A stretch of DNA of 64,000 nt from Saccharothrix syringae (GTDB taxonomy: Bacteria; Actinomycetota; Actinomycetes; Mycobacteriales; Pseudonocardiaceae). The notes beneath the pieces are model-generated. The model was given only the letters and a program-made list of their open reading frames with translations. It had not been told where the DNA came from and did not search any database. A program made the position numbers and the translations under genes. Shown here in pieces: positions 34,426-44,189 of the stretch (the first letter of the stretch is position 1; each line of letters opens with the position of its first letter). The DNA lies in NCBI RefSeq assembly GCF_009498035.1, contig NZ_CP034550.1, positions 558,001 through 622,000 on the forward strand, written 5' to 3'.

Positions 34426-36031
34426 CGAGCGCATCGACCACACCCTCCGGGACCGCTGGACGCCCGAGGCGGGCCACCTGCCGCCGCACGCCCTCAAGTG
34501 GCTCCGGCGGCGCACCGGGCTCGACGCGACCACCACCCCGGCCCGCCCGCCCGCCGTCGGCCCGTCGGAGCTGTCCGACGCCGCGCGCGCCGCGCTGGGC
34601 GAGGTCGTCGGACCCGGTTTCGTGCGGGTGGACCGGGACTCGCGGCTCGGCCGCGCGGGCGGCCTGTCCTATGTGGACCTGCTGCGCCACCGCGGCGCCG
34701 GCGAGCCGGCCGTGCCCGACGCGGTGGTGCTGCCCGGCACCCCGGAGCAGGTCGCCGACGTGCTGCGGACCTGCGTGGAGCACGACGTGGCGGTGGTCCC
34801 GTTCGGCGGCGGCACGTCCGTGGTCGGCGGCGTCGACGCCCTGCGCGGCGACAAGGCCGCCGTGGTCGCGCTCGACCTGGCCCGGTTGGACGCGCTGGTC
34901 TCGGTCGACCCGGTGTCGCGGCTGGCCGTGCTCCAGGCCGGGGTGACCGCGCCGCGGGCGGACCGGCTGCTCGCACCCCACGGCCTGACCGTCGGCCACG
35001 TGCCGCAGTCCTACGAGCGCGCCACGATCGGCGGGTTCGCCGCCACCCGGTCGGCGGGCCAGGCGTCCTCCGGCTACGGCCGGTTCGAGGACGTGGTCGA
35101 GGGCGTCCGGCTGGCCACGCCGGTGGGCGAGTGGCGGCTGGGCGCCGCGCCCGCGTCCGCCGCCGGGCCCGACCTCAAGCAGCTGGTGGTCGGCAGCGAG
35201 GGCGTGCTGGGCGTCATCACGGAGGTCGCGCTGCGCGTGCGGCCGAGGCCGCGGGTCGAGCGCTACGAGGGCTTCGTGGTCGACGGCTGGGAGCGCGGCG
35301 TCGAGGTGGTGCGCGCCCTGGCGCAGGACCGCGTGCTCGCCGACGTGACCCGGCTGTCCGACGTGGACGAGACCGAGGTGTCGCTCGCCCTGGCCGGCGG
35401 CTGGAAGACCCGCGCCGTCCGGGCGTACCTGCGGGCCCGCGGCGTCCGCCGGCCGTGCCTGCTCGTGCTCGGCTGGCACGGCCGGGACCGGGCCGAGGTC
35501 GCGCGCGGGCGCCGTGAAACGTTGCGGGGCCACCGGCTGGTGCCCCTGGGCACGCCGATGGGCGAGGCGTGGCGGCGCGGCCGGTTCAACGGCCCCCGCC
35601 AGCGCGACGCGCTGATGGAGGTCGGCGTGTGCGTGGAGACCCTGGAGACCGCCACGCACTGGTCGCGCATCCCGGAGCTGCGCGACGCCGTGCGCGGTGC
35701 GCTGGTCGACGCGCTGGGCCGGTGCGTGGTCATGTGCCACATCTCCCACGCCTACGAGACCGGGGCGTCGCTCTACTTCACCGTCCTCGCCGCGCGGGAC
35801 CCCGGGGACCCGGTCGGCCAGTGGCGGGTCGCCAAGGCCGCGGCGAGCGAGGCCATCACCGGGCTCGGCACGATCAGCCACCACCACGCGGTGGGCGCGG
35901 ACCACGCGCCGTACCTGGAGGCCGAGGTCGGTGCCCTGGGCCTGGAGGTGCTGGCCGCCGCCAAGCGGGTGCTCGACCCGACCGGCGTGCTCAACCCCGG
36001 CAAGCTCCTGCCGCCGGACCGGCGATCATGA
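34421..36031 (+). CDS. FAD-binding oxidase, alkyldihydroxyacetone-phosphate synthase-like
   Basis: 536 residues from the GTG at 34421. Starts with the HTLRDRWTPEAGHLPPHALKWLRRR stretch, then the PCMH-type FAD domain (VVPFGGGTSVVGGVD, VSRLAVLQAGVTAP, LTVGHVPQSYERATIGGFAATRSAGQASSGYGRFEDVV) and a C-terminal cap with CHISHAYETGASLYFT and TISHHHAVGADHAPYLEAE. The latter resembles the His-rich active site of alkyl-DHAP synthases. Together with glpD on the other side of the TetR this suggests an ether-glycerolipid or related glycerol-phosphate pathway; the exact reaction is inferred. Confidence 0.85.
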   Translation: MTERIDHTLRDRWTPEAGHLPPHALKWLRRRTGLDATTTPARPPAVGPSELSDAARAALGEVVGPGFVRVDRDSRLGRAGGLSYVDLLRHRGAGEPAVPDAVVLPGTPEQVADVLRTCVEHDVAVVPFGGGTSVVGGVDALRGDKAAVVALDLARLDALVSVDPVSRLAVLQAGVTAPRADRLLAPHGLTVGHVPQSYERATIGGFAATRSAGQASSGYGRFEDVVEGVRLATPVGEWRLGAAPASAAGPDLKQLVVGSEGVLGVITEVALRVRPRPRVERYEGFVVDGWERGVEVVRALAQDRVLADVTRLSDVDETEVSLALAGGWKTRAVRAYLRARGVRRPCLLVLGWHGRDRAEVARGRRETLRGHRLVPLGTPMGEAWRRGRFNGPRQRDALMEVGVCVETLETATHWSRIPELRDAVRGALVDALGRCVVMCHISHAYETGASLYFTVLAARDPGDPVGQWRVAKAAASEAITGLGTISHHHAVGADHAPYLEAEVGALGLEVLAAAKRVLDPTGVLNPGKLLPPDRRS

Positions 36032-36034
36032 GGC

Positions 36035-36862
36035 ATGCGCGCGGACGGCTGGCACACCACCGAAGACGTCGACACCTTCCTCGCCGCGGCGGGGGACTTC
36101 CTGCGTTCACGACCAGCCCTGCACACCATGCCGCTGACGGTGGTCGAGAGGCTGCGCGCCCACGGCGCCGACGGCACCGTGCTCGGCTGGCTGGAGCGGG
36201 GCGGTGAGGTCGGCGCGATCTTCCACCGCCGCCCGACCCGGCGCCTGAGCCCCGGCCTGTCCTCCCCGGAGCAGGCCGACGCCCTCGCCGCCCACCTGGC
36301 CGGCCTCGGCCTGCCCCTCGCCGGCGTCACCGGGGTCCACGACACCGCCACCGCGTTCGCGCGGGCGTGGCACCGGCGCACCGGCGCGGCACCCGTGCCG
36401 GGCGTGGCTGTCCGCCTCCACCGGCTGGGCGCGCTCACCCCGCCGGGGCCGGTCCCGGAGGGGCGCGCCGCGGGCCCGCGGGACCACGGGCAGGTCGTCC
36501 GCTGGTGCGGTGAGTTCAACACCGCCGTCGGCGGGGCGCCGATCGACTCCTGGGCCGACTCGTCCTTCGCCAACAAGGAATTCACGTTCTGGGAGACCCC
36601 GGACGGCACCCCCGTCTCCATGGCGGGCTCGACCCGGGTGATCGCCGGCATGGCCCGGGTGGACCCCGTCTACACCCCGGAGCCCTTCCGCGGGCGCGGC
36701 TACGCCGGCGCCGTCACGGTCGAGGTGAGCCGGGCCGCGCTCGCCGCGGGCGCGACGGACGTGGTGCTGTTCACCGACCCGGGCAACCCCACCAGCAACG
36801 CCCTCTACCGGCGGATCGGGTACGTCCCGCTGGCCGAGTTCGGCTCCTACGACTTCGCCTGA
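36035..36862 (+). CDS. GNAT-family N-acetyltransferase
   Basis: 275 residues. A two-part protein: an N-terminal ~130-residue GNAT-like non-catalytic half and a C-terminal acetyl-CoA-binding half with GMARVDPVYTPEPFRGRGYAGAVTVEVSRAALAAG (motif A R/Q-x-x-G-x-G/A), VVLFTDPGNPTSNALYRRIGY. The substrate cannot be predicted. It begins 3 nt after the oxidase stop, so may be cotranscribed. Confidence 0.85.
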   Translation: MRADGWHTTEDVDTFLAAAGDFLRSRPALHTMPLTVVERLRAHGADGTVLGWLERGGEVGAIFHRRPTRRLSPGLSSPEQADALAAHLAGLGLPLAGVTGVHDTATAFARAWHRRTGAAPVPGVAVRLHRLGALTPPGPVPEGRAAGPRDHGQVVRWCGEFNTAVGGAPIDSWADSSFANKEFTFWETPDGTPVSMAGSTRVIAGMARVDPVYTPEPFRGRGYAGAVTVEVSRAALAAGATDVVLFTDPGNPTSNALYRRIGYVPLAEFGSYDFA

Positions 36863-36895
36863 CCGGACAGCTCGGCCTGGCGAAGCCTGGTGGAA

Positions 36896-36936
36896 GCGGT
36901 CCCGTGCGGGCGGACCCACCGCCCGCACGGGACCGC
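36896..36936. terminator. Bidirectional terminator between GNAT and reductase genes
   Basis: Perfect 18-bp arms (GCGGTCCCGTGCGGGCGG and CCGCCCGCACGGGACCGC) around ACCCA, located between convergent genes. Confidence 0.8.
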
Positions 36937-36943
36937 GAGCGCT

Positions 36944-37951
<1,008 letters not shown>

Positions 37952-37991
37952 GTGCAGCTCAACCACGGCGGCCCGGAACGTGTTCCGCCCT

Positions 37992-38687
37992 TCAGGCGTC
38001 CAGGGCGATCACCGCCCGATAGTGGAACCCGAGCTTCCGGTACAGGCCGATGGCGACCGCGTTGTCCCCGTCCACCATGAGCCCGCACGTGCCGTGCGCG
38101 GCCAGCAGCGCGCTCGCGACGAACGCGCACACCCGCGTGGACAGCGACCGGCCGCGGTGGTCGGGGTGCGTCGCCACGCCCGCGATGAACCCCACGTCAG
38201 GGGCCGACCACGCGTCCGCGGCCACGGACACCAGCGTGCCGTCGCCGGCGCGGATGCCCGCCCAGCGCGTCGGACCCGGCTCGCGCGGCCAGGCCCACGA
38301 GTCGGGGTTGGCCTTGCGCAGCAGCGCCTCCACCTCGTCCCACTCGTCCTCGCCCAGCCACCGACCGCCGTCGGCCGCCAGGGCCCCGGAGCGCTCCATC
38401 CACCCGAACGACCCCCGCCGCGGCCAGTCCAGCCCCTCGGCCACCTCGGCGGTCACCAGCGGGCGGCAGCCGGGGTGCGCGTGCTCCCGCAGCAGCACCA
38501 GCACGTCCTCCGGCGGCCCGGCCAGCACCAGCCGGTCGAACCGGAAGAGGTCGGGCGCCCACACCGCGACCGCGTCCCGGTGGGCCCACGCCGCACCGCC
38601 CCGGCCGGGCAGCAGGGACCGCGCGGCCCAGCGCGGCAGGGGGTCGGCGGTGGCCGCGGCCACGTCGGCGGGGGTCGGAAGGAGCAT
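37992..38687 (-). CDS. GNAT-family N-acetyltransferase
   Basis: 231 residues from the ATG at 38687; six further upstream codons are open. The C-terminal half carries the acetyl-CoA motif GFIAGVATHPDHRGRSLSTRVCAFVASALL and NAVAIGLYRKLGFHYR. The N-terminal half (LPTPADVAAATADPLPRWAARSLL) is unassigned. Lies 35 bp from a divergent GNAT gene. Confidence 0.85.
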   Translation of the reverse strand: MLLPTPADVAAATADPLPRWAARSLLPGRGGAAWAHRDAVAVWAPDLFRFDRLVLAGPPEDVLVLLREHAHPGCRPLVTAEVAEGLDWPRRGSFGWMERSGALAADGGRWLGEDEWDEVEALLRKANPDSWAWPREPGPTRWAGIRAGDGTLVSVAADAWSAPDVGFIAGVATHPDHRGRSLSTRVCAFVASALLAAHGTCGLMVDGDNAVAIGLYRKLGFHYRAVIALDA

Positions 38688-38722
38688 GACCGCATCATCA
38701 CCCAAGGGCTACGCTCGCCCGC

Positions 38723-39130
38723 ATGGACATCCGCCGGATCACCTCGTACGAGGCCGTGGTGACCGCCGGGCACCTGTTCGACGACCCGCCGCGCGAGGAC
38801 GCCACCAGGGCCTTCCTCGCCGACGACCGCCACCACCTGCTCATCGCCTACGTGGACGACCGGCCGGCGGGCTTCGTCTCCGGCGTGGAGACCATCCACC
38901 CGGACAAGGGCGTGGAGATGCTGATCTACGAGCTGGGCGTGGACGACCGCTTCCGGCGGCGGGGCGTCGCCACCGCGCTCCTCCGGGACCTGCTGGAGCT
39001 GGCGAGGTCCCGCGGGTGCACCGGGGCGTGGACCGGCACCGAGAAGGACAACGCGGCCGCGCTGGCGGCGTACCGCGGCACGGAGGCCGAGCTGGACTAC
39101 GACACGGTGGGCGTGTCCTGGGGGTTCTAG
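38723..39130 (+). CDS. GNAT acetyltransferase resembling AAC(3)-I
   Basis: 135 residues. The layout (LFDDPPREDATRAFLADDRH, YVDDRPAGFVSGVE, IYELGVDDRFRRRGVATALLRDLLELARSRGC, NAAALAAYRG) follows aminoglycoside 3-N-acetyltransferase type I proteins. It is slightly shorter than resistance enzymes and chromosomal, so an unrelated small-molecule role is equally possible. Confidence 0.82.
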   Translation: MDIRRITSYEAVVTAGHLFDDPPREDATRAFLADDRHHLLIAYVDDRPAGFVSGVETIHPDKGVEMLIYELGVDDRFRRRGVATALLRDLLELARSRGCTGAWTGTEKDNAAALAAYRGTEAELDYDTVGVSWGF

Positions 39131-39158
39131 GCGGTCGGGCTGCCCGGCCGGCACCCCG

Positions 39159-39525
39159 TCACGCGGCGGGTGCCACGGCTGCCGGCGTGTCGTGCTCCTC
39201 GTGAACCACCCCGAGCCTGTTCCCGGGCGACCGGAGTTCCCCGGTCCGCCCCGCCAGTTCCCCCGCTTCCGCCAGGTGCGCCGCCGCGTCGCGGACAGGT
39301 GCAGCATCCCCGCGGCTTCCGGAGGCGCGGTGTCCGGCGCGGTCGGGTCGGCCACGTCCACCAGGCGTTCCGGCGCCGCCCTCTCCGCCCGAACCGCCGC
39401 TCACCGCGCTCCAGCATCGACAGGTGGCCCTTGCCGATGCCGGCCAACCCGGCGACCACGTCGAGGCTGAGACCGCGGCGCCCGCGGATGCCCCGTACGC
39501 GCCGGCCGATGTCGGTGGTGTCCAT
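39159..39525 (-). pseudogene. Frameshifted XRE-family regulator relic
   Basis: From ATG 39525 the frame reads a convincing XRE HTH (TTDIGRRVRGIRGRRGLSLD, VVAGLAGIGKGHLSMLERGE). It then loses sense. A second frame continues with LVDVADPTAPDTAPPEAAGM, and a third with VRDAAAHLAEAGELAGRTGE, reaching a TGA at 39159-39161. At least two frameshifts are needed to join the parts, and the large C-terminal TPR region typical of this regulator family is absent. Confidence 0.7.
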
Positions 39526-39550
39526 CCCCGCCTCCCGCCGGGCGAGAGCC

Positions 39551-39982
39551 CTAAGCCCCCTTGCGCCGCAGCAGGGTGCGCTTCTGCGCCGCCTCCTCCA
39601 ACGCCCGGTAGGCCCGGTCCATCGCCTCGTCGTACTCGTGCTGCGGCCGCGGCGGCACCGACTCGTCCGGGGCGGGCATCGGCGTGATCTTCATCCACCG
39701 CTCGTCCCACAGCAGCTCGACCACCGCCTCCCAGTGCACCCTGGCCAACCCCCAGGCGACCCGCTCCCGCTCGATCACCCCGACCATCCGCTCCTGCGAC
39801 TCGACCAGCAGCCCCACCAGCCGCCGCACCCGCTCGCGGTCGTGCTCGCGCATGCGGGCCAACGAGTCGTCGACCTGCCGGACGACCTCCTTGTACCGCT
39901 CGACCGCCGAGCCCGGCACGGTCCGCGGCACGCCTTCTCCACTGGTGCGCTGCGCGGGCACCACGGACGCGTGTCCGATCAT
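39551..39982 (-). CDS. Helical protein, last gene of the FtsK operon
   Basis: 143 residues. A predominantly helical, charged protein with a coiled-coil-like centre (VERYKEVVRQVDDSLARMRE, RVRRLVGLLVESQERMVGVI) and a Trp-rich patch (HWEAVVELLWDERWMKITPM). No family recognised. The ATG overlaps the FtsK stop (ATGA), so expression is coupled. Probably a partner of the ATPase. Confidence 0.75.
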   Translation of the reverse strand: MIGHASVVPAQRTSGEGVPRTVPGSAVERYKEVVRQVDDSLARMREHDRERVRRLVGLLVESQERMVGVIERERVAWGLARVHWEAVVELLWDERWMKITPMPAPDESVPPRPQHEYDEAMDRAYRALEEAAQKRTLLRRKGA

Positions 39983-42741
39983 GCTTCCTCCCCGGTGTCG
40001 AACGGGATGACCACCTGCGGCCGGGAGTGCTCGAACCGGTCGAAGAACAGGCCCCGGCGCGGTCGGGGCGACCACGACAGCACCTGGTCCGGACCGAACG
40101 CGAGCAGCTCCTTGCCCTGGACGTCGAACGCCACCCAGGCGCCGATGTCGTCGTAGACGCCCGGCGACAGGCTGTTCTTCAGCCGCTGCGCGCCCCGCCA
40201 CCAGCCCAGCACGTGGGTGCGGTTCTCGGGGCCGTGCCTGAGCACGGTGCGCAGGCTGTCCACGCCGGACACCCGGGCGGCGTTCTTGGCCTCCAGCAGC
40301 GCGTGGGCGGCGTCCACCGCGTAGACCACGAGGTAGTGGGGCTGCAGCGGCGCGCCCGCCTCGCCGGTCATGCTCGCGCTGATCCCGCCCGCCACCGTGT
40401 CGACCAGCTCGCGGATGCCCTCCATGCCCAGCTCGGTCACGTCGTGGCCCTCGCCGCGCAGCTGCTTGGCCAACCGGTCCGCGTGCGGCCGGGCGTCCTC
40501 GGTCAGGCACGCCAGGGTGAACCGGGCGTCGGTCGGCCCGTGCTGGCGGGCCAGCGACAGCGCGGCGCCGGCCAGCACCGCCGACGCGTCGCCGGCCAGC
40601 GAGCCGATCACCGCGACGTTGCGCCCCGGCGTGCGGGCGAAGCGCACCTTGGCCGCGCTGCCCGCCACGTCGATGACCTGCCCCAGCAGCACGGTCGGCG
40701 CGGGCACGCCTGGCTCCAGCGCCCGGAAGTCCGCCAGCGACTGGAGGGCGGGCACCTTGCTGCCGTCGAACAGGATCGGCTCGGCCAGCTCCGGCGGGCG
40801 GCGGCGGTGCAGCTCGACCTGGAGCGCGTCGATCGTGCCCTTGCGGGTGGCGTCGGGGACGCGCGCGACCTCGTTGCCCGGCCGCACGCCCGACTCGTGG
40901 TTGACCACGGCGTGCCAGCGCGGCAGCTCCACCGCGGCGTCGTTGTGCGGCTCGGCCAGCACCCGCCGCGCCTTGGGCAGCGCGATCCGCACGGTGAACT
41001 GCTCGAAGATCGCCGACTTGCCCCAGAAGCCCTCGATGCCGGACACGTCCTGGCTGGACAGCACCAGGTGGATGCCCTGCGACCGGCCGCGCCGGGCCAC
41101 GTCCTCCAGCAGCTGCGTGGCCTGGGCGGTGACCTGGTCGCGCTCGGCGAACAGGTACTGGAACTCGTCGATCACCGCCACGATCCGCGGCCAGTGCCCG
41201 CGCGGGTCCTCCTCGCGCAGCTGCTCCAGCTTGGTGACCTCGTGCTGCTTGGCCGCGTCGGCGCGCCTGCGCATCTCGTCGGCCAGGAACACCAGCAGCG
41301 CCACGCCGAACTCGCGGTCGGTGTTGACGTTGACGCCGACCAGGCGCGCGTGCGGCAGCCACGTCGGGTCCTTGCGGCCCGGCGCGAACTGCGCGAACGA
41401 CACGCCCTCCTTGAAGTCCAGCAGGTACAGCTCCAGCTCGTCGGGGGCGTACCGGGCGGCCAGGCTGCCGAGCATGGCGTAGAGGAAGTTCGTCTTGCCC
41501 GACCCGCTGGGGCCGCCGATCAGCGCGTGCGGCGAGGTGTCGCCCAGCGCCACGTGCACCGGCTCGCCCTCGCGGAACCCGACCGGCGCGACCACGCCCG
41601 CCGACGAGTTCTCCAGCCACAGCCGGTCCGGCAGCAGGTCCTCGAACGTGCTCAGCCGGGTGCGGCGGGCCTCGCGCTCCTCGGCGATGATCGCGCACGC
41701 GCGCGGCACCAGGGTGCGCGGGAACGGCGGGTCCAGCGCGACCACGACGTTGTCGCCGGTCATGGTGCACCTGGCGGTCAGGTCGTCGGCGACGGTGACG
41801 GTCTCGATCGGCGAGTTCACCGTGACCGGGATGTCGACCACGACGAGCTGGATGCCCGCCGCCAGCCCGTTGCGCGCCACGCGCTGCAACTGCTGCTGGT
41901 GCTCCTCCTTCAGCGGCCGGCGGTTGCCGAACAGCACGGCCACCCGCCACGGCTCGGTGCGCCGCCCGCCCGCCGCGCCCACCGACTGGTGGCCCTCGAC
42001 CAGCACGCCGGTGTGCACGCGGCGGATGTGGTCGGACAGCTCGTCGAGCAGCTCGTGCAGCCGGGCTGGGTCGTGCACGGTGAGCAGGCCCGCCCTGGTC
42101 AGCGGGTACAGGCCGGGCAGCGCGCCGGTGAGCTGGCCGACGTCCCACACGTGGACGTGCACCAGGCCCGGCTGGAAGTGGCCCAGCACGCGCAGCAGCA
42201 GGTTCTCCACCATGCCCTCGGCGGCGACCCGGCTGGTGTGGGTGGAGGCGACGTGCAGGTGGGCGTGGTCGAGCATCGGCACGGCGACCGGGAACCCGCG
42301 CGGCTCCGGCGCGCTGGGCACCGTGCCGGTGCCGATGCGCCACAGCTCCGGCACGCCCTCGCTGCCGTCGGCCGTGCCGGGGGTGCCCAGCCACGCCTCG
42401 TGCGGCCACGACGCCGGCCCGTCGGCCACCGCGCCCACCAGCGCGGCCAGCTGGTCGGGGCCGTGCTCGGACCACTGGCGGAACGCCTCGACGCGGTCCA
42501 GCATGGCCTGCGCCACCTGCTGGTCGAACAGCCCGTCGCGCATCGCCCGCGCGAGCAGCGGGTCGGCCAGGGCCCGGTCGATGCCCTGGCCGCGCAGCAT
42601 GGCCTCGAAGATGCCGCGGGCGTGCTCCTCGGCGGCCAGGCGGTGCTCGCGCGCGGCGTTGCCCAGCGCGGCCGCGACCGCCTGCCGGAACTCCTCGAAG
42701 GAGTCCACGATCCGCCGCTGGCGCTCCTCCCGCCTGCTCAC
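39979..42741 (-). CDS. Soluble FtsK/SpoIIIE-domain ATPase
   Basis: 920 residues from a GTG. Domains: a helical N-terminus (1-110), a central region (about 140-380) with a repeated FtsK-like alpha/beta layout and no own P-loop, then a canonical FtsK motor with Walker A GGPSGSGKTN (409-418), Walker B VAVIDEF (Asp525, Glu526) and the sensor stretch RRGRSQGIHLVLSSQD, and a further degenerate nucleotide-fold domain at the C-terminus. No membrane helices and no gamma DNA-recognition domain, so unlike FtsK itself or EccC. It sits in an operon of five small-to-medium genes with WXG100-sized partners. Function unknown. Confidence 0.88.
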   Translation of the reverse strand: MSRREERQRRIVDSFEEFRQAVAAALGNAAREHRLAAEEHARGIFEAMLRGQGIDRALADPLLARAMRDGLFDQQVAQAMLDRVEAFRQWSEHGPDQLAALVGAVADGPASWPHEAWLGTPGTADGSEGVPELWRIGTGTVPSAPEPRGFPVAVPMLDHAHLHVASTHTSRVAAEGMVENLLLRVLGHFQPGLVHVHVWDVGQLTGALPGLYPLTRAGLLTVHDPARLHELLDELSDHIRRVHTGVLVEGHQSVGAAGGRRTEPWRVAVLFGNRRPLKEEHQQQLQRVARNGLAAGIQLVVVDIPVTVNSPIETVTVADDLTARCTMTGDNVVVALDPPFPRTLVPRACAIIAEEREARRTRLSTFEDLLPDRLWLENSSAGVVAPVGFREGEPVHVALGDTSPHALIGGPSGSGKTNFLYAMLGSLAARYAPDELELYLLDFKEGVSFAQFAPGRKDPTWLPHARLVGVNVNTDREFGVALLVFLADEMRRRADAAKQHEVTKLEQLREEDPRGHWPRIVAVIDEFQYLFAERDQVTAQATQLLEDVARRGRSQGIHLVLSSQDVSGIEGFWGKSAIFEQFTVRIALPKARRVLAEPHNDAAVELPRWHAVVNHESGVRPGNEVARVPDATRKGTIDALQVELHRRRPPELAEPILFDGSKVPALQSLADFRALEPGVPAPTVLLGQVIDVAGSAAKVRFARTPGRNVAVIGSLAGDASAVLAGAALSLARQHGPTDARFTLACLTEDARPHADRLAKQLRGEGHDVTELGMEGIRELVDTVAGGISASMTGEAGAPLQPHYLVVYAVDAAHALLEAKNAARVSGVDSLRTVLRHGPENRTHVLGWWRGAQRLKNSLSPGVYDDIGAWVAFDVQGKELLAFGPDQVLSWSPRPRRGLFFDRFEHSRPQVVIPFDTGEEA

Positions 42742-42742
42742 G

Positions 42743-42994
42743 TCACAGCTCCACGGTCAGTCGCCGGACCTGTTCGAGGCTCACCACGATCAGCTCCAGT
42801 TCGTCGGCGAACTTCTCCCGCGCCCTGGCGAACTCCGGCGGCACCAGCGACTCCGGGTGGTGGGCGCCTGCCTTGACCAGGATGTCGACGGCCTCGTCCA
42901 GCGAGTCCTGCGCCTCCCGGACGCACCGGTAGGCGTCCCGCAGGTGTTCGCAGCTCTGCTCGAGCGCCAGCTTGACCTCGCCGATGGACGTCAC
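42743..42994 (-). CDS. Small helical protein (WXG100-sized), FtsK operon
   Basis: 83 residues from a GTG start. Two long predicted helices: SIGEVKLALEQSCEHLRDAY followed by a short turn at AGAHHPESLVPPEF and a second amphipathic helix. The beginning M-x-SI-x-(E/D)V matches the next gene upstream (42996), so the two are probably paralogues. It contains a Cys pair but no WXG motif. Separated by one base from the FtsK start. Confidence 0.75.
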   Translation of the reverse strand: MTSIGEVKLALEQSCEHLRDAYRCVREAQDSLDEAVDILVKAGAHHPESLVPPEFARAREKFADELELIVVSLEQVRRLTVEL

Positions 42995-42995
42995 G

Positions 42996-43256
42996 TCACA
43001 GCCTGGAGTCGATGCCCTCGGCCTGGGAGATCCCGGCGAGGAGGGACTTCTGGAGGTCGGCCACCGCGGACGCCACCTCGGCGAACCGCGCGTTCACCTG
43101 CTCCACCTCGGACTGGTTGCTGCCCTGGGTGGCGGCCCGGAGCAGGTCCTGGGCGTCGTCGGCGAGGTCGGCGGCCTGCTGGAGCGCGCTCACGCTCTGG
43201 TTCGCCTTCTCGATGGCCTGCTGGATCGAGCCACGGACGTCTTCGATGCTGGCCAT
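42996..43256 (-). CDS. Small helical protein (WXG100-sized), FtsK operon
   Basis: 86 residues; ATG with AGGAGG 12 nt upstream. Helical hairpin, SIEDVRGSIQQAIEKANQSV then a QGSNQSEVEQ turn and a second helix ending in QAEGIDSRL; Gln/Ala-rich heptads. Shares the SI-x-(E/D)V start with its neighbour. First gene after a short A/T-rich promoter region, so the three-gene FtsK unit can be transcribed from here. Confidence 0.75.
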   Translation of the reverse strand: MASIEDVRGSIQQAIEKANQSVSALQQAADLADDAQDLLRAATQGSNQSEVEQVNARFAEVASAVADLQKSLLAGISQAEGIDSRL

Positions 43257-43391
43257 GTCGGGTACCGGCCCTCCTGGGAAACCTGGTGTTCCTATTGTTG
43301 AAAGTAGTACCTAAATTGTGGTGTTCCACAAGCAAGATCGGCTGACCGGGTGGAGGCGCGAATCCACTCGATCGGATCAACGAAGTCCACT
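43257..43391 (-). promoter_or_regulatory. A/T-rich promoter region of the FtsK operon
   Basis: The 135-bp gap is markedly poorer in G+C than its surroundings. It contains the palindrome GTGG-TGTT-CCAC (43318-43329), a direct repeat of TGGTGTTCC (43283 and 43319 areas) and an ATTTAGGTACTACTTTC stretch on the minus strand, with AGGAGG just before the start. Confidence 0.5.
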
Positions 43392-44189
43392 TCAGCCGGG
43401 CACCGTCCACACGAATGCCGAGGCCGGTGTCGCGGTGAGTTCCAGAGCGGTTATCCCGGCTGGTGGGACGGGTGCGGCTGACCAGCGCGCCACCGCCGAG
43501 GGCCCCGACCACGACGGTTCCGACCACCCCGAAAGGCCCAGCGACGCCACCGCCTCCCGTAGCGCCACGTCAGGGGAATTCGTGCTCGAACCGAGGTCCA
43601 CGTGCACTCTCAGTAGGGGTCCGTGCGGGGCCACCCGGGTGATCTTGCCATTCCGCGCGACCCGGCTGGCCACGGCCCGTGCCTGCCACTCGGCGCCGGC
43701 CGACCGGTCCGTGGCCACGTCCACCCGGAGCAGCAGCCTGGTGCCGGAGTCGAGCTCGCGCTCCTCCGCCGCCGGGGGCTCCGGCTCGACCCGCTCCCGG
43801 TGCTGCGGGTCGCCGCCCGCCCACGCCTCCACCAGCAGCCGCTCCACGCCCGGCAGCACCTCGTCGAGCAGCGCCGGGTCCTCCAGCACGGTCCACGCGG
43901 TGGGCGGCTCGCACGCCACCCGCGGCGTGGGGAACCCGTCGCCGAGCTGCCGCACGAACGCCCGCACGGCGCGGGCGAGCGCGCCGGCCACGTTCTGGCC
44001 GACCCGCTCGCCGCTGACCAGGTCGATGGTGACCGACCAGCAGCCGGGCTCCTCGTCCGAGCAGTCGGACACCCGCGCGACCCGCCCGCCGACGCGGCGC
44101 AGCAACGCGTCGCAGGCCGCCCGCGCCCGCCGCTCGTCGTCGGCCGCCACCACCGCGGTGATCAGCAGCTCCAGGTCATCTCCGGCCAT
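43392..44189 (-). CDS. Conserved-type hypothetical protein upstream of the FtsK operon
   Basis: 265 residues from the ATG at 44189 (MAGDDLELLITAVVAADDER). The frame is open a further 60 codons to 44369, but that part is a Pro/Arg-rich low-complexity stretch and no ribosome site decides between them. Two alpha/beta halves with similar strands (CWSVTIDLVSGERVGQNVAG and LLRVHVDLGSSTNSPDVALR) suggest an internal duplication. No family recognised. Same direction as the FtsK genes and probably part of the same system. Confidence 0.65.
   Translation of the reverse strand: MAGDDLELLITAVVAADDERRARAACDALLRRVGGRVARVSDCSDEEPGCWSVTIDLVSGERVGQNVAGALARAVRAFVRQLGDGFPTPRVACEPPTAWTVLEDPALLDEVLPGVERLLVEAWAGGDPQHRERVEPEPPAAEERELDSGTRLLLRVDVATDRSAGAEWQARAVASRVARNGKITRVAPHGPLLRVHVDLGSSTNSPDVALREAVASLGLSGWSEPSWSGPSAVARWSAAPVPPAGITALELTATPASAFVWTVPG

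Noticed and set aside
39551..42876. Very long open frames on both strands over the FtsK gene (over 900 codons)
   Set aside because: Translations are Arg/Pro/Gly/Ala-rich and lack motifs; they are shadows of the FtsK frame caused by high G+C, and only the small C-terminal part (39551-39982) is a real separate gene.
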